Assembly: GCA_030512335.1 (NCBI GenBank)
Contig: JAULSU010000008.1
Coordinates: 124,001 to 188,000 of the forward strand
Length of the DNA stretch: 64,000 nt
Source of the DNA: Immersiella caudata
Lineage: Eukaryota > Ascomycota > Sordariomycetes > Sordariales > Lasiosphaeriaceae
Reading direction: 5' to 3'
Part shown: positions 55,771 through 64,000 of the stretch, piece after piece
How the letters are laid out: the number at the start of each line of letters is the position of its first letter
Position numbering within the stretch: position 1 is the stretch's first letter
The notes under the pieces: generated by a model
The model's database searches: none
Told to the model about the DNA's origin: nothing
What the model saw: only the letters and a program-made list of their open reading frames with translations
Translations under genes and position numbers: made by a program

Positions 55771-56142
55771 ATGTCAGAGAGACCTGCCATTCACTATCAA
55801 GTCGATCCCTCCAAAAACCCAGCAACCTGGCCCGAAGGCGCCAAACCGCAAGCATCCGGGTTCCTCGATATCAGCAAAGTCGACGTTCTCTTCATCAACA
55901 TTAACGGCGAATCCGACTTTAAGATCCTTCGCACCGGTACCAATGAAAATGTTCAGTTCGCATTGACCCAGGTTATGAAGCACGTGGCTCGGGGTCTCTA
56001 CCGCATTGTCAGCCTAAATGCCAGCGAATACTCGTGTGTGGTGGTCATGTCGACAGAGAAGCAGAGGGAGGATCTGATGTGGAAGAATGGGTTTCCCTGG
56101 GATAGAGATGATGATCCCCAGCCAGAAGTCACTCTGAAGTGA
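55771..56142 (+). CDS. Small protein of unknown function
   Basis: Single exon, 123 residues, from the ATG at 55771, which follows a CAAC context typical of fungal starts. No signal peptide or membrane helix. The sequence is compact and globular-looking, with alternating beta-like stretches (KVDVLFININGESDFKIL, YRIVSLNASEYSCVVVMS) and a charged C-terminus (FPWDRDDDPQPEVTLK). No family was recognised. Composition and start context make it likely to be real. Confidence 0.6.
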   Translation: MSERPAIHYQVDPSKNPATWPEGAKPQASGFLDISKVDVLFININGESDFKILRTGTNENVQFALTQVMKHVARGLYRIVSLNASEYSCVVVMSTEKQREDLMWKNGFPWDRDDDPQPEVTLK

Positions 56143-56922
56143 GGTCAGGAATTACAAGGAACCCTGGGAAGATTATCTAGGTGGGCGGCGTTCAACCTAA
56201 AATTAGCTATCTTGCGGAATACCATGTGTTCGCTGCACCACACATTTTGCAATGAGCTGTGAACGCTCCTGAGTTACTCGCCGATGCTGCCAATTTCAGT
56301 CCGTCCTCCACTCCGCCCAGCCCCACCCAGTCTAGGACGGCGCACTGCGAGACTTGCACTGAGAGATGGCATCCCCGTTACTCTGTGTTTCCTTTGGGGG
56401 TTGGGTCACATGCGTTGAGGATTATTGGACGATTATCGGCCGGAGAAGTAAGCCTTATGGCTTTACAGAAAAGGGGCAACGGGAACATTCCGTGGTGTCA
56501 ATCTCCAACAAACTGGTCAGGATGGGAAGGTGGGCTGTTGGTGCTGGCTGGATTGGTATCTTGACGCCAACGAAGGGCGTAGCATCTCACGGTAGTACAA
56601 GAGGACTGGGTTCTACCAAAGTCCAGCTAGGCAATTAGGAATTCCAGAGGCTGAGATGAGGCGGTAGGATTTAGCGAGGGATTTAAGGGAAAGGGGTAGA
56701 AGCGTCACGCTTCGAGAAGGCATGACTTGGGCTCTGAATACTAATATCCCCGGAGATTCTGACATATCCAATGCGGCACTTACCATCCTTCTCTTAAGAC
56801 TCAATGAATCCACAAGTGTATAAATAATGGTGAGGCGAGCACCATTTATGAGCTGATCCTTGTCCATCCAGTCTCTGCATCACCGACTCGAGCATCGACA
56901 AAGCATAACCCATCTCGCAAAC
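56143..56922. other. Intergenic, nothing recognised
   Basis: About 780 bases with no supported gene. GTGTATAAATAATGG near 56816-56830 holds a TATA-like word about 105 bases before the next start codon. Confidence 0.45.
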
Positions 56923-57250
56923 ATGAAGTTGTCATTCGCCCCTGGTACTGCATCCCCATTCCACCACCATTGGCTCCCTTCCCTAACATATCCTCGCAGC
57001 CGCCCTGCTATCTTTTGGGCTCCTCCAGACTACCATGGCAAATCCAGTTCCCTTCAACGCAACTGCTGCACTTGTGCCGCCCATTTTCGTCTGCAACGAC
57101 AATGATCTCGCCAAGAAGTGCATGGGCGATCCCTACCACTACAAGTGCACCCGCGAGGGCTGGGTCAACTACGATGTCCCCTTGGCCCAGTGCAGCGACA
57201 AGACCAGGTGCTCTTGCGAGATTATCTGCCTCAACCCGAGAACCTGTTAG
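56923..57250 (+). CDS. Small secreted eight-cysteine protein
   Basis: Two exons, 56923-56944 and 57000-57250 (intron 55 nt with CTAAC branch point, phase 1), 90 residues. Splicing is needed to form the signal peptide (MKLSFAPAALLSFGLLQTTMA). The mature part begins NPVPFNATAALVPP and contains eight cysteines: VCND, KKCMGD, YKCT, AQCS, RCSCE, IICLN and a C-terminal RTC. Small size, signal peptide and an even number of cysteines fit an effector-like or antimicrobial-type peptide; there is no direct evidence of function and no family match. Confidence 0.78.
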
Positions 57251-57395
57251 ATGCCGAAGGATCCTGCTTGTTTTGCTGGAAAGAAACCGCACACCACGGG
57301 GTGGAAGAAAGGCGGAGTAGAAGTTGTACATTGCAAAGTAGAAAATAAACGCGCACTTCGACCGCCAACGTCATTGAGAGGGAGAGCCGGGACCT

Positions 57396-57815
57396 TCAAC
57401 GTAAATCATGCCACCCAACTATATCGTCCAGCACCTGGAGGGCAACCTTGGTCTTGACAGCACATCCGCCCTTCCCGTTCGATGTGCAACCACCCTCCAG
57501 CGTTTTGGCCACATAGTCCAGCTTCTCTTCGGGTATGGCGTAGGCCATGAGCATCTGGTAGGCCTTTTCGCACTCGATGCCATCGGTGGAAGACGGAGGC
57601 GGCTCTTCCGGACATGGCTGCTCCGAAAGAGTCGCGATGTCGGCCGCAGCGTTTTCCGCAAGTCGGCTGAGGAGTTTGCACGACGGGATGGAACGCTCCT
57701 GGCCCCAAACACCAAGTGTGGCCATGGTGCAAGGAAACGGGTGGAGCGGCCAGCAACCAATGACGATTCCAGACGGGAACTTCTTCTGATTGGTGTCTGG
57801 AAACCGCAGCTGAAC
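57396..57815 (-). pseudogene. C-terminal fragment resembling a fungal zinc-cluster transcription factor
   Basis: An open minus-strand frame reads from an apparent splice acceptor at 57816-57818 to a stop at 57396. It has LLSRLAENAAADIATLSE, CEKAYQMLMAYA, EKLDYVAKTLEGGCTSNGKGGCAVKTKVALQVLDDI. This ending is typical of the C-terminus of Zn2Cys6 regulators of the aflatoxin-regulator type. No DNA-binding domain is visible upstream on this strand (up to about 58.4 kb), where another gene lies on the plus strand. It is probably a relic, though an unrecognised upstream exon cannot be excluded. Confidence 0.35.
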
Positions 57816-57981
57816 CTGTCGAGAGCGAGGGGCACATGCGTGGAGACCTTGTCATCGCTGAACGATGAGGGGCAGAGCGACGCGGGGTAAATCACTTCCA
57901 CCATGTTTGCCCACTGCCCTCTTTGTCCCTGTAGCCAAAACATGCGAGCTCTTGTCTCCTTTGCTGCTTTGCACTCGCACA

Positions 57982-59087
57982 ATGCCTTCCGTTTCAAACA
58001 AGCAATTGTTCATCACTTCGTCGCCCGGCGCAAGTTCTCTTTACAATCGACTTTGGATGAGCAACTCCGCCCCTCCTGGCCAGGTCCTTGTCGCCCAACT
58101 CGATCCTGCCACTGACTCCACCAAGCTATTATCACTCGAAGCTAAATCCCTCCGTTCCTACCTCGGATTTGGCCCGTCACCAGACGGGACTGTCGATGGC
58201 GCCCGGCCGCTTCTCGCATGCCGCGCTGAGCCTCAACTGGGTGCCGAGGTGCTGTGTATCCCTCGTGGTAGAGAGGGGGGCCTGCTGCACCACTTGGGCC
58301 GTGACGAGGGAGGATTGGGGCTTGGCAGCGTTCTGACCAATCACCGAGAGGAAAATGATCTCGAAGATAGTGCTGTCTTGCACCGTAACTTTGGCCGGTC
58401 GCAGTTCCGCATTGTTTCTCCAGGACAGGAGTCAGGGTCAACCAGCGGTGACGTTTACTTCAGCGTTGAACCAGAATTGTATACCCCTGATAACCAGCAT
58501 CCGTTCCGCGGTGTGTGGATATGGGAGCTGGAGGCTGGCAAGTTTGAGTTCCTCCTGTTGCATCAAGAAAGCGAACATCGACTTGAGCTGATCAAGCTCA
58601 CCGGGGTTACTCCGGTGCCCAATGGATCTACCTCAATCGTTGCACGCGACATTCGAACGGTGAAGAGATGTAGTTCTGAGTCAGACGACGAGTGGAAGTG
58701 GAACGATGTCCGAATTGTGGATGCAAAGATTCAAGGATCGGATTCGGTTGGTGGCGACGGTATCTACCCTTAGATGCTTGCGCTGGTTGCAGTTTTGCTG
58801 ATTTAGATGCAGCCTTCTTCTTGGACGTCGAACTGGCCCTGGTCAGCGACAGGGAGATTGTGGTTCTCCTGCCAGAGGAGTACGGCAACCCCGCCATCCA
58901 ACTCAAGCGCGTCGTCTTGGACACAATTATTTCCACAGGCGAGTTGGCCATTCCCAACTGCTGCTGCTGCAGTGACGCCGGAAATAGGACAAACTTGAAC
59001 GGATGGACTGTGTCTGGAGATGCCGAGGCATTGGGACTTGGAGGTGGCCGAGGAGCTGTGTTGTCGGCGTTCGAAACGACACCAACG
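57982..59087 (+). CDS. F-box-like (FBXO31-type C-terminal domain) protein, 3' end unresolved
   Basis: Start at the ATG 57982 (an in-frame ATG at 57865 is also possible). The readable domain has HPFRGVWIWELEAGKFEFLLLHQESEHRLELIKLTGVTPVPNGSTSIVARDI, the pattern of the C-terminal domain of fungal FBXO31-like proteins (FRGxW..., LEAIKLTGDxxVPxG). The direct frame stops at 58773. A 47-nt intron at 58760-58806 (GTATCT...GCTGAT...TTAG) instead continues into DAAFFLDVELALVSDREIVVLLPEEY, which fits the family better. After that the frame has no stop before the HET gene at 59088. No clear F-box motif is seen at the N-terminus. It is either a separate gene with an unseen last intron or the front of a fusion. 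Confidence 0.55.
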
Positions 59088-61532
59088 ATGCCGCGCCAGG
59101 ACAGCGTCGCAATGCACGAGATTTGCCGCTGTTGCCAATGCTTCCTCTCTCAAGTTCAGCTGAAAAGGAAACCGTCCGCCACATTGCTTCCGCCGACATC
59201 ACAGCACAGACTTCACGAGTCTGTTGAAAGACTTCGGGGTTCAGCTGCGTCGGGTTGTCACCTTTGCTCGCTGATCAACTATAGCATGACCGCCGCTGGA
59301 TGGCTCGATGGCAACGAATCAAAGGGCGTTTACGTTCTGTACACATGCTTTGAGGGAAATGGGCGGAAGCGTGCCGGGAAGGACCCCAATCCCGTCCCCC
59401 CGCTGGAGAAACCAACCATCTACATTTCGCTTCATCCGACTGGAGAGTCACTGGACACCTTCTTCAAACCGGGAGTATCTCCGCTGGACTGGTACAAGTT
59501 CCGCAGTATCAGATCTGATGGTCAGTCTTGGTTCCTATTCCCAGCACCTGTGGCGAGGTTGACAATCTGATCAACATCGAACGTCTTAGAAAATGAGGCC
59601 TGTCCCTCAGAAGTCCCCCATAGAGCCGCCACACGACTTGAGACATCATCGCGATCTCACATGAACCTTGCACGAGGCTGGCTCGATCAGTGCAGCACCC
59701 GCCATGCCTCCTGCCGACGAAGAGACCCCAACTTCGTTCCAACTCGCCTCCTCGACGTTAGTGGGTCTACCATCCGCCTAACCCTCACCAACCCAAGCGA
59801 CCCCATCAGATACACCAACTACTGTTGCCTCAGCCACTGCTGGGGCGGCGTAACCGACATTCCCCTTCTCAAAACCGACACCCTAACCTCCTTCCTTTCC
59901 AAAATCGACATCACCACCCTCCCCCGAACCTTCCAAGACGCCATCCTCATCACCCGCCAGCTCCACATCCAATACCTCTGGATCGACTCCCTCTGCATCA
60001 TCCAAAACTCCGCTGACGACTGGACCAAAGAAGCCGCCGTCATGGGCAACATCTACCAAAACGGCTACTGCACCATCTCCGCCGCCGAAGCCCCAAGCGG
60101 ACACGGCGGGTGCTTCGTACGTCGCAACCCGCTTAACGGCAACGCCGTGCGCGTTGCGCGCTTTCGACAATGCGAGATGCTCTTTCAGCCGTCTGAGTAT
60201 TCCCAGGTACAAATATCCAAGTCAGGGTACAAAACCACAAAGGACATTCCTGCGCCAAGGTTGCAGATGATGGATGTTTTCACTTCCAAATTGGCCTCTC
60301 GTGGGTGGGTGTTTCAAGAAGCGTTGCTATCACAGCGGATCTTGTACTTCGGCAAGGGTTTGTTTTGGAATTGTAAAGCCGGCCAGGCGTCGGAGTTGGA
60401 TCCACTCGGGAGGGGGATGTTGCATCAGGGGATGTACTACGGTGCCGAGGGTGATGCTATTTTTCGGGCGCCGGTTGAGGTTTCGAGGGAGGAACTAGCG
60501 AGAAGCAGGGGGGTTGAGAAAGGGGGAGCAAAGACTGCGGCCGTAGTGAGGGAGAAGACCAAGCGCGAGGGAAAGAGCAGGAGCAAGGTGCACGATCAGA
60601 TCTTCTTCCTGTTCAGCGGCGGCCGTGCTTTGGGTCTGGGCTCGCCCGGCCGCGCGGAATACAACGCGGTGTGCGATTTGGCAGCTGAATTTGGCTCGAG
60701 CCGCAAGGTCTCTACAAAGAAGTTTCACCGCGAGTGGATGGGGTTGGTGTCTATCTACTCCCGGCTGCAACTGACTTTTGAGGGGGACCGGCTACCTGCG
60801 CTAGCGGGGATCGCTCAAACTGCCATCTCTCTTGCGGGGGATGTGCTCGAAGGACAGTACATCGCTGGCATGTGGCGGTGCACTCTTGTGTTCGATCTTC
60901 TCTTCTCTCAGGGGTTTGTAGGGACATTTGATGGCTACGGACCGCGTCCGCGGGGCGACGGAAATCAATGCCCCTCGTGGTCATGGGCGTCCGTCGGGGG
61001 GGCGGTAGTAGAGTCTTTTTTGGCCACATGGGGTGATGATTGGCCCTCTGGGATGGAGCAGTTTGTCGAGGTCGTGTCAATCACGGCTGACTACGACCCG
61101 CTAGATCCGACCAGGACGGGAAAGGTGACGGGTGGGCAGCTGGTTCTGGAGGGGCTGGTGATCCCCTGTAGAACGGAGGTGAAAAGCTACTCGTATACTG
61201 ATAGGGTCGAGGTACAGCTCTTGGACGAAGAAGGCAGGCGTATTGGGGAGGCGATACCCGATACCGACCCATACGAGTTCGTTGATGGGGTCACCTTTGC
61301 TGTGCCATTTCTGAGCATGGAGCTGGGCCAGAGGAATGGCGCGAGTCTTTATGGGTTGGTACTTGTGAGGAGGGAAGATGATTTTGCCAGAGTTGCGAAC
61401 TGGAGAGCAACCAGTTCAAAGGTGAGGGTTGAACCATCGTCCTTTATCACTGGGAGCTAACAAGCATGGCAGGATGAACCCTTGGACATGTCCAGGTATT
61501 CGGGGCTCAAAAAGACAATCACTGTCAAGTGA
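59088..61532 (+). CDS. HET-domain protein
   Basis: Three exons, 59088-59520, 59590-61421 and 61473-61532, give 774 residues exactly (introns 69 and 51 nt). The N-terminal part has cysteine pairs typical of this HET class (EICRCCQCFL, GCHLCSLI). The HET domain follows: RYTNYCCLSHCWGGV, FQDAILITRQLHIQYLWIDSLCIIQNSADDWTKEAAVMGNIYQNGYCTISAAEA. The C-terminal part has WVFQEALLSQRILYF, CPSWSWASVGG and a small last exon (GLKKTITVK). Like other HET proteins it may drive incompatibility-type cell death. It is a different subclass from the HET gene at 20254-22728. The start at 59088 is chosen before the first conserved cysteines, because the frame stays open upstream. Confidence 0.87.
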
Positions 61533-63482
61533 AGGGGTAATTCGAGGCTGTCAGGAACCGACGAAAATTCACCACCGCCGAAGACAACAGCGACAGAGAG
61601 GGCCGGGGTTTGGAAGGGTCTCCCCGAAACATTGCAGGATGCCATGAAAGTGGCGATGTCATCCGTACTATTGGCAGTCAAAACCTATATTCTGCAGGGG
61701 TGCATAAAGAGAGAAGGAAAACCCAGGGTTCTTACCGTTTTCTTGGGACGATATCAGCTCGCTAAGGGGGATCGGTTTACTAGATCGGCAACCTTAAATC
61801 CCAGGTTTTGCTAACTCTGGTGTTTGTTGAAAACCTGTTACCACATGTGTCGTTTCCCCTGGCGGAATGTTCCGAGGCCGCTTCAGCTCCCCCCCTCTCC
61901 GAAGTGCGAGGCGCAGCGGGAGCCCAGTGTCTCGGTCGTGGACGTTTCTGATTCGTGCGCTTGGCGCTTCGAGAAGCGGCAGCGCGGGCCGCCCTGAGGC
62001 CCCCGATGCAGACCGGCTCTTGGCGCGGGCCAGAAAGGCGGCCCAGGGGCAGATTTTGGTCTCACCGTGGCTCAATTCCGGCACGCACTATTAACAAGCC
62101 ACACTGCAACAAACATCCCGCTGCTATGTTTGGGGCTTGCTGGACTGCTTGCCCCTTTTTTTGACTGACCCGTGTTCGCCAAAACGACCCGAGTTTGGCC
62201 ATTGACCACGAACCCCTGAGGCACAGCACGTGCAACCGAAAAACAGATTTCCGGGTTCGGGGTCCCTCCTTACTGGTACCTTACATAAAGTTGGTATGTA
62301 CCTTACGTGGAGTGAAACGGGGACGAGCTCCCCAGACTGTCTGGACATATGGGGTGCTCCACACTCGCTACCTACCTACCGCACCTACATGTAGGCACTG
62401 GCCTGACGGTAGAGACCCCGTGGGGAAAGCGAGCGCATCGACACTAGGGCAAAGTAGTCTCATTTGCGTAGGGCTGGCCGTGCTCCACGGTGTCAAGTGT
62501 CAGTTTCAGCTATTCGCACGAACGACTCCGATGCAAGTGGACAGGACATGCAGGCATCTATTGGCACTCACCCAATCACATCACTTCGATTTCCAAGAAC
62601 ATCACGTTAAACTGTTTGGCATCCCGTGGGTCCACCGACACACGCACCTCTGACCTCGATCGATCCGCTCGAGCACGGACAGCGGAGAATACCGACGGAG
62701 GTTAAGCGAGGGTTGTAACGCTGATATCAAGTTCTTGCGCGCGCCATCACCACTACGCTTACTTGAAATCAACTAGTTCACGCGTCTAGGGGTTGCACTT
62801 GCAACGCTGTCACCGTCTTGTAGACCCTCTCTGCCGCCGTGCGGCTCGGTTAGCTGCGCCTTGAGCTTATTGAGGCTACCATTGCCCCTCGACGACGCTG
62901 CAACACTCCTCTAGACCTCGCATCGAGCCCAGCGGGGAAACCAAGATGACCCGAAGCCGCCACCCGAGGCCTTTTCCTTCCCGTCCCCGAGCTGAAGGCG
63001 TGTCATAGCAGGTCCTAGAAACCCTGGACATCGAGTTTCGTAACTGCGGGCGCTCAGGAGCAGTGCGAAGCTCAACACCAAGCCTAAGCAGCGTGCCGTC
63101 CATCTCAGAAACCTCATAGGTCACTGTCACGGCCAGGCGCGAGTCAACGCTCAGAGAACGGACGGCTGGCCCTGCGGCTGGGCCAATATTGTGTAAGCGA
63201 ACCAGAGTTCAAGCTCCAGCTGCGAATCTGGGGGTCAGTTCGTCGGCAAACCTCAGACCCTCGGGCCTGCGGTACCTTTGTAGGCATCAAGATAGGAAAC
63301 TTCTTGAGGGGCACGGGCACAAGAACGTAGAATGCATGTCGGCGATGGCAACATAAAGAGGGGGTTGTGAGACCTCGATTTCCAACGTTTTCTCTCCCTC
63401 ATCCAGACAGACCACGGCGGTCATCATTCATCCAATCATTCACTTACACTCTTTACTCAACATTCTTTGCAACACCAACAAG
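61533..63482. other. Intergenic, nothing recognised
   Basis: About 1.95 kb. A GC-rich patch at 61870-62060 gives frames in all directions but no protein-like text. Near 62365-62395 are repeated CTACCTACC words with a CCTACATGTAGG palindrome. The final 150 bases are the probable promoter of the peroxidase gene. Confidence 0.45.
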
Positions 63483-64000
63483 ATGAAGGCCACCGTCCTC
63501 ATCACCACTCTTTTCAGTTCCTTCGCCATCGCCCACCCCGGCATGGGCGGTGTGCTAGAGGACATCAAGCAGCTCACCAGACGCCAATTCCAGCCCTCCA
63601 CCGAGCTTCTCGGCGACCTCAAGACACTACCCAACAACGCCCTCTCCACCACGGGTGCTGCCATCAAGGCCATCCTCCAGGGAACAGGCAACCCCATCAA
63701 CACCAACACCTTCTACACGGCGCCAGCCGGCGGCCGCGACGCTCAGGCCTGCCGCGCCGACCGTTGCTGCATCTGGAAGTACATTGCCAACGACATGCGC
63801 GCCGTCTTCCTCCAGAACGGTCAATGCACCAACGCCGCCCGTCAGGCCATTCGCATCGGTTTCCATGATGCCGCCACTTGGACCAAGACCACCCCCGTAG
63901 GCCAGGGCGGAGCCGACGGCTCCCTCCTCCTCAGCAACGGTGCCGGCAATGCCAAGGAGATGAACCGCGGCGAAAACGCCGCCATGGCCCCGACCGCCGC
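63483..64000 (+). CDS. Class II-type fungal haem peroxidase, 5' part (cut by window edge)
   Basis: The frame is open from the ATG at 63483 to the edge, 172 codons without an intron. It has a signal peptide (MKATVLITTLFSSFAIAH) and a Kex2-like RR at 33-34 as a probable propeptide cut. The catalytic block is RQAIRIGFHDAATW with distal Arg124 and His128 and calcium-ligand Asp129. The second calcium-site motif GGADGSLLL starts near 142. Disulfide cysteines appear at 90, 95, 96 and 115. These are marks of the secreted plant/fungal peroxidase superfamily, class II side. Whether it is manganese-, lignin- or generic-type depends on residues beyond the window. Confidence 0.92.
   Translation, partial: MKATVLITTLFSSFAIAHPGMGGVLEDIKQLTRRQFQPSTELLGDLKTLPNNALSTTGAAIKAILQGTGNPINTNTFYTAPAGGRDAQACRADRCCIWKYIANDMRAVFLQNGQCTNAARQAIRIGFHDAATWTKTTPVGQGGADGSLLLSNGAGNAKEMNRGENAAMAPTA

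Noticed and set aside
1..64000. tRNA genes, CRISPR arrays, telomere repeats, intact transposons
   Set aside because: Scanning for B-box-like GGTTCGA words, regular spaced repeats, TTAGGG arrays, long terminal or inverted repeats and transposase/reverse-transcriptase motifs gave nothing convincing.

Overview
The window looks like chromosomal DNA of a filamentous ascomycete (Pezizomycotina, most likely a Sordariomycete). Genes are split by 47-90 nt introns with GT...AG borders and CTRAC-like branch points. The families present are typical of that group: HET-domain proteins, a UstYa-type DUF3328 protein, fungal P450s, a class II-type peroxidase, small secreted cysteine-rich proteins and a DUF6536 membrane protein. 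No tRNA, rRNA, CRISPR array, telomere repeat or intact transposon was recognised. All gene models were spliced by eye from the sequence.

Layout. 1-20 kb is mostly core genome: trehalose-6-phosphate synthase (cut by the left edge), an intact six-exon P450, a glycosylasparaginase, a secreted GPI-type protein, a small unknown protein, an F-box relic, an acidic disordered protein, an SDR oxidoreductase, a HIRIP3/DEK_C-like nuclear protein and the AP-1 beta-adaptin. 20-42 kb is accessory: a HET protein, an ankyrin pseudogene, a membrane-anchored beta-propeller protein, three small secreted proteins (one DUF3237), a terpene synthase pseudogene, a 1065-residue protein of unknown function and a P450 pseudogene. 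43-47 kb holds two proteins with paired HxxHC motifs and, divergent from one of them, a Kex2-type repeat precursor. 48-64 kb holds a PLP-fold enzyme, a head-to-head pair of membrane-protein genes that both carry small frameshifts, further small genes, an F-box-like protein running without a stop into a second HET gene, and the 5' part of a class II-type peroxidase at the right edge.

The most interesting locus is 43.0-47.0 kb. The precursor at 46236-46965 has a signal peptide and four copies of a C-x8-C peptide. The copies are separated by near-identical spacers ending in a Lys-Arg site. Each repeat boundary lies on its own exon, and all four introns cut the same codon at the same phase. A UstYa-family gene starts 1.27 kb away on the opposite strand and another double-HxxHC protein lies beyond it. 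This is the layout of fungal ribosomal peptide (dikaritin-type) loci, but the core sequence is none that I know. A pheromone or other secreted-peptide role is the alternative.

Gene decay is common between 10 and 53 kb. There is a terpene synthase with stops and frameshifts, a P450 with the same, an ankyrin protein, an F-box fragment, an 8-bp tandem duplication in a cysteine-rich membrane protein and a likely 1-nt deletion in its neighbour.
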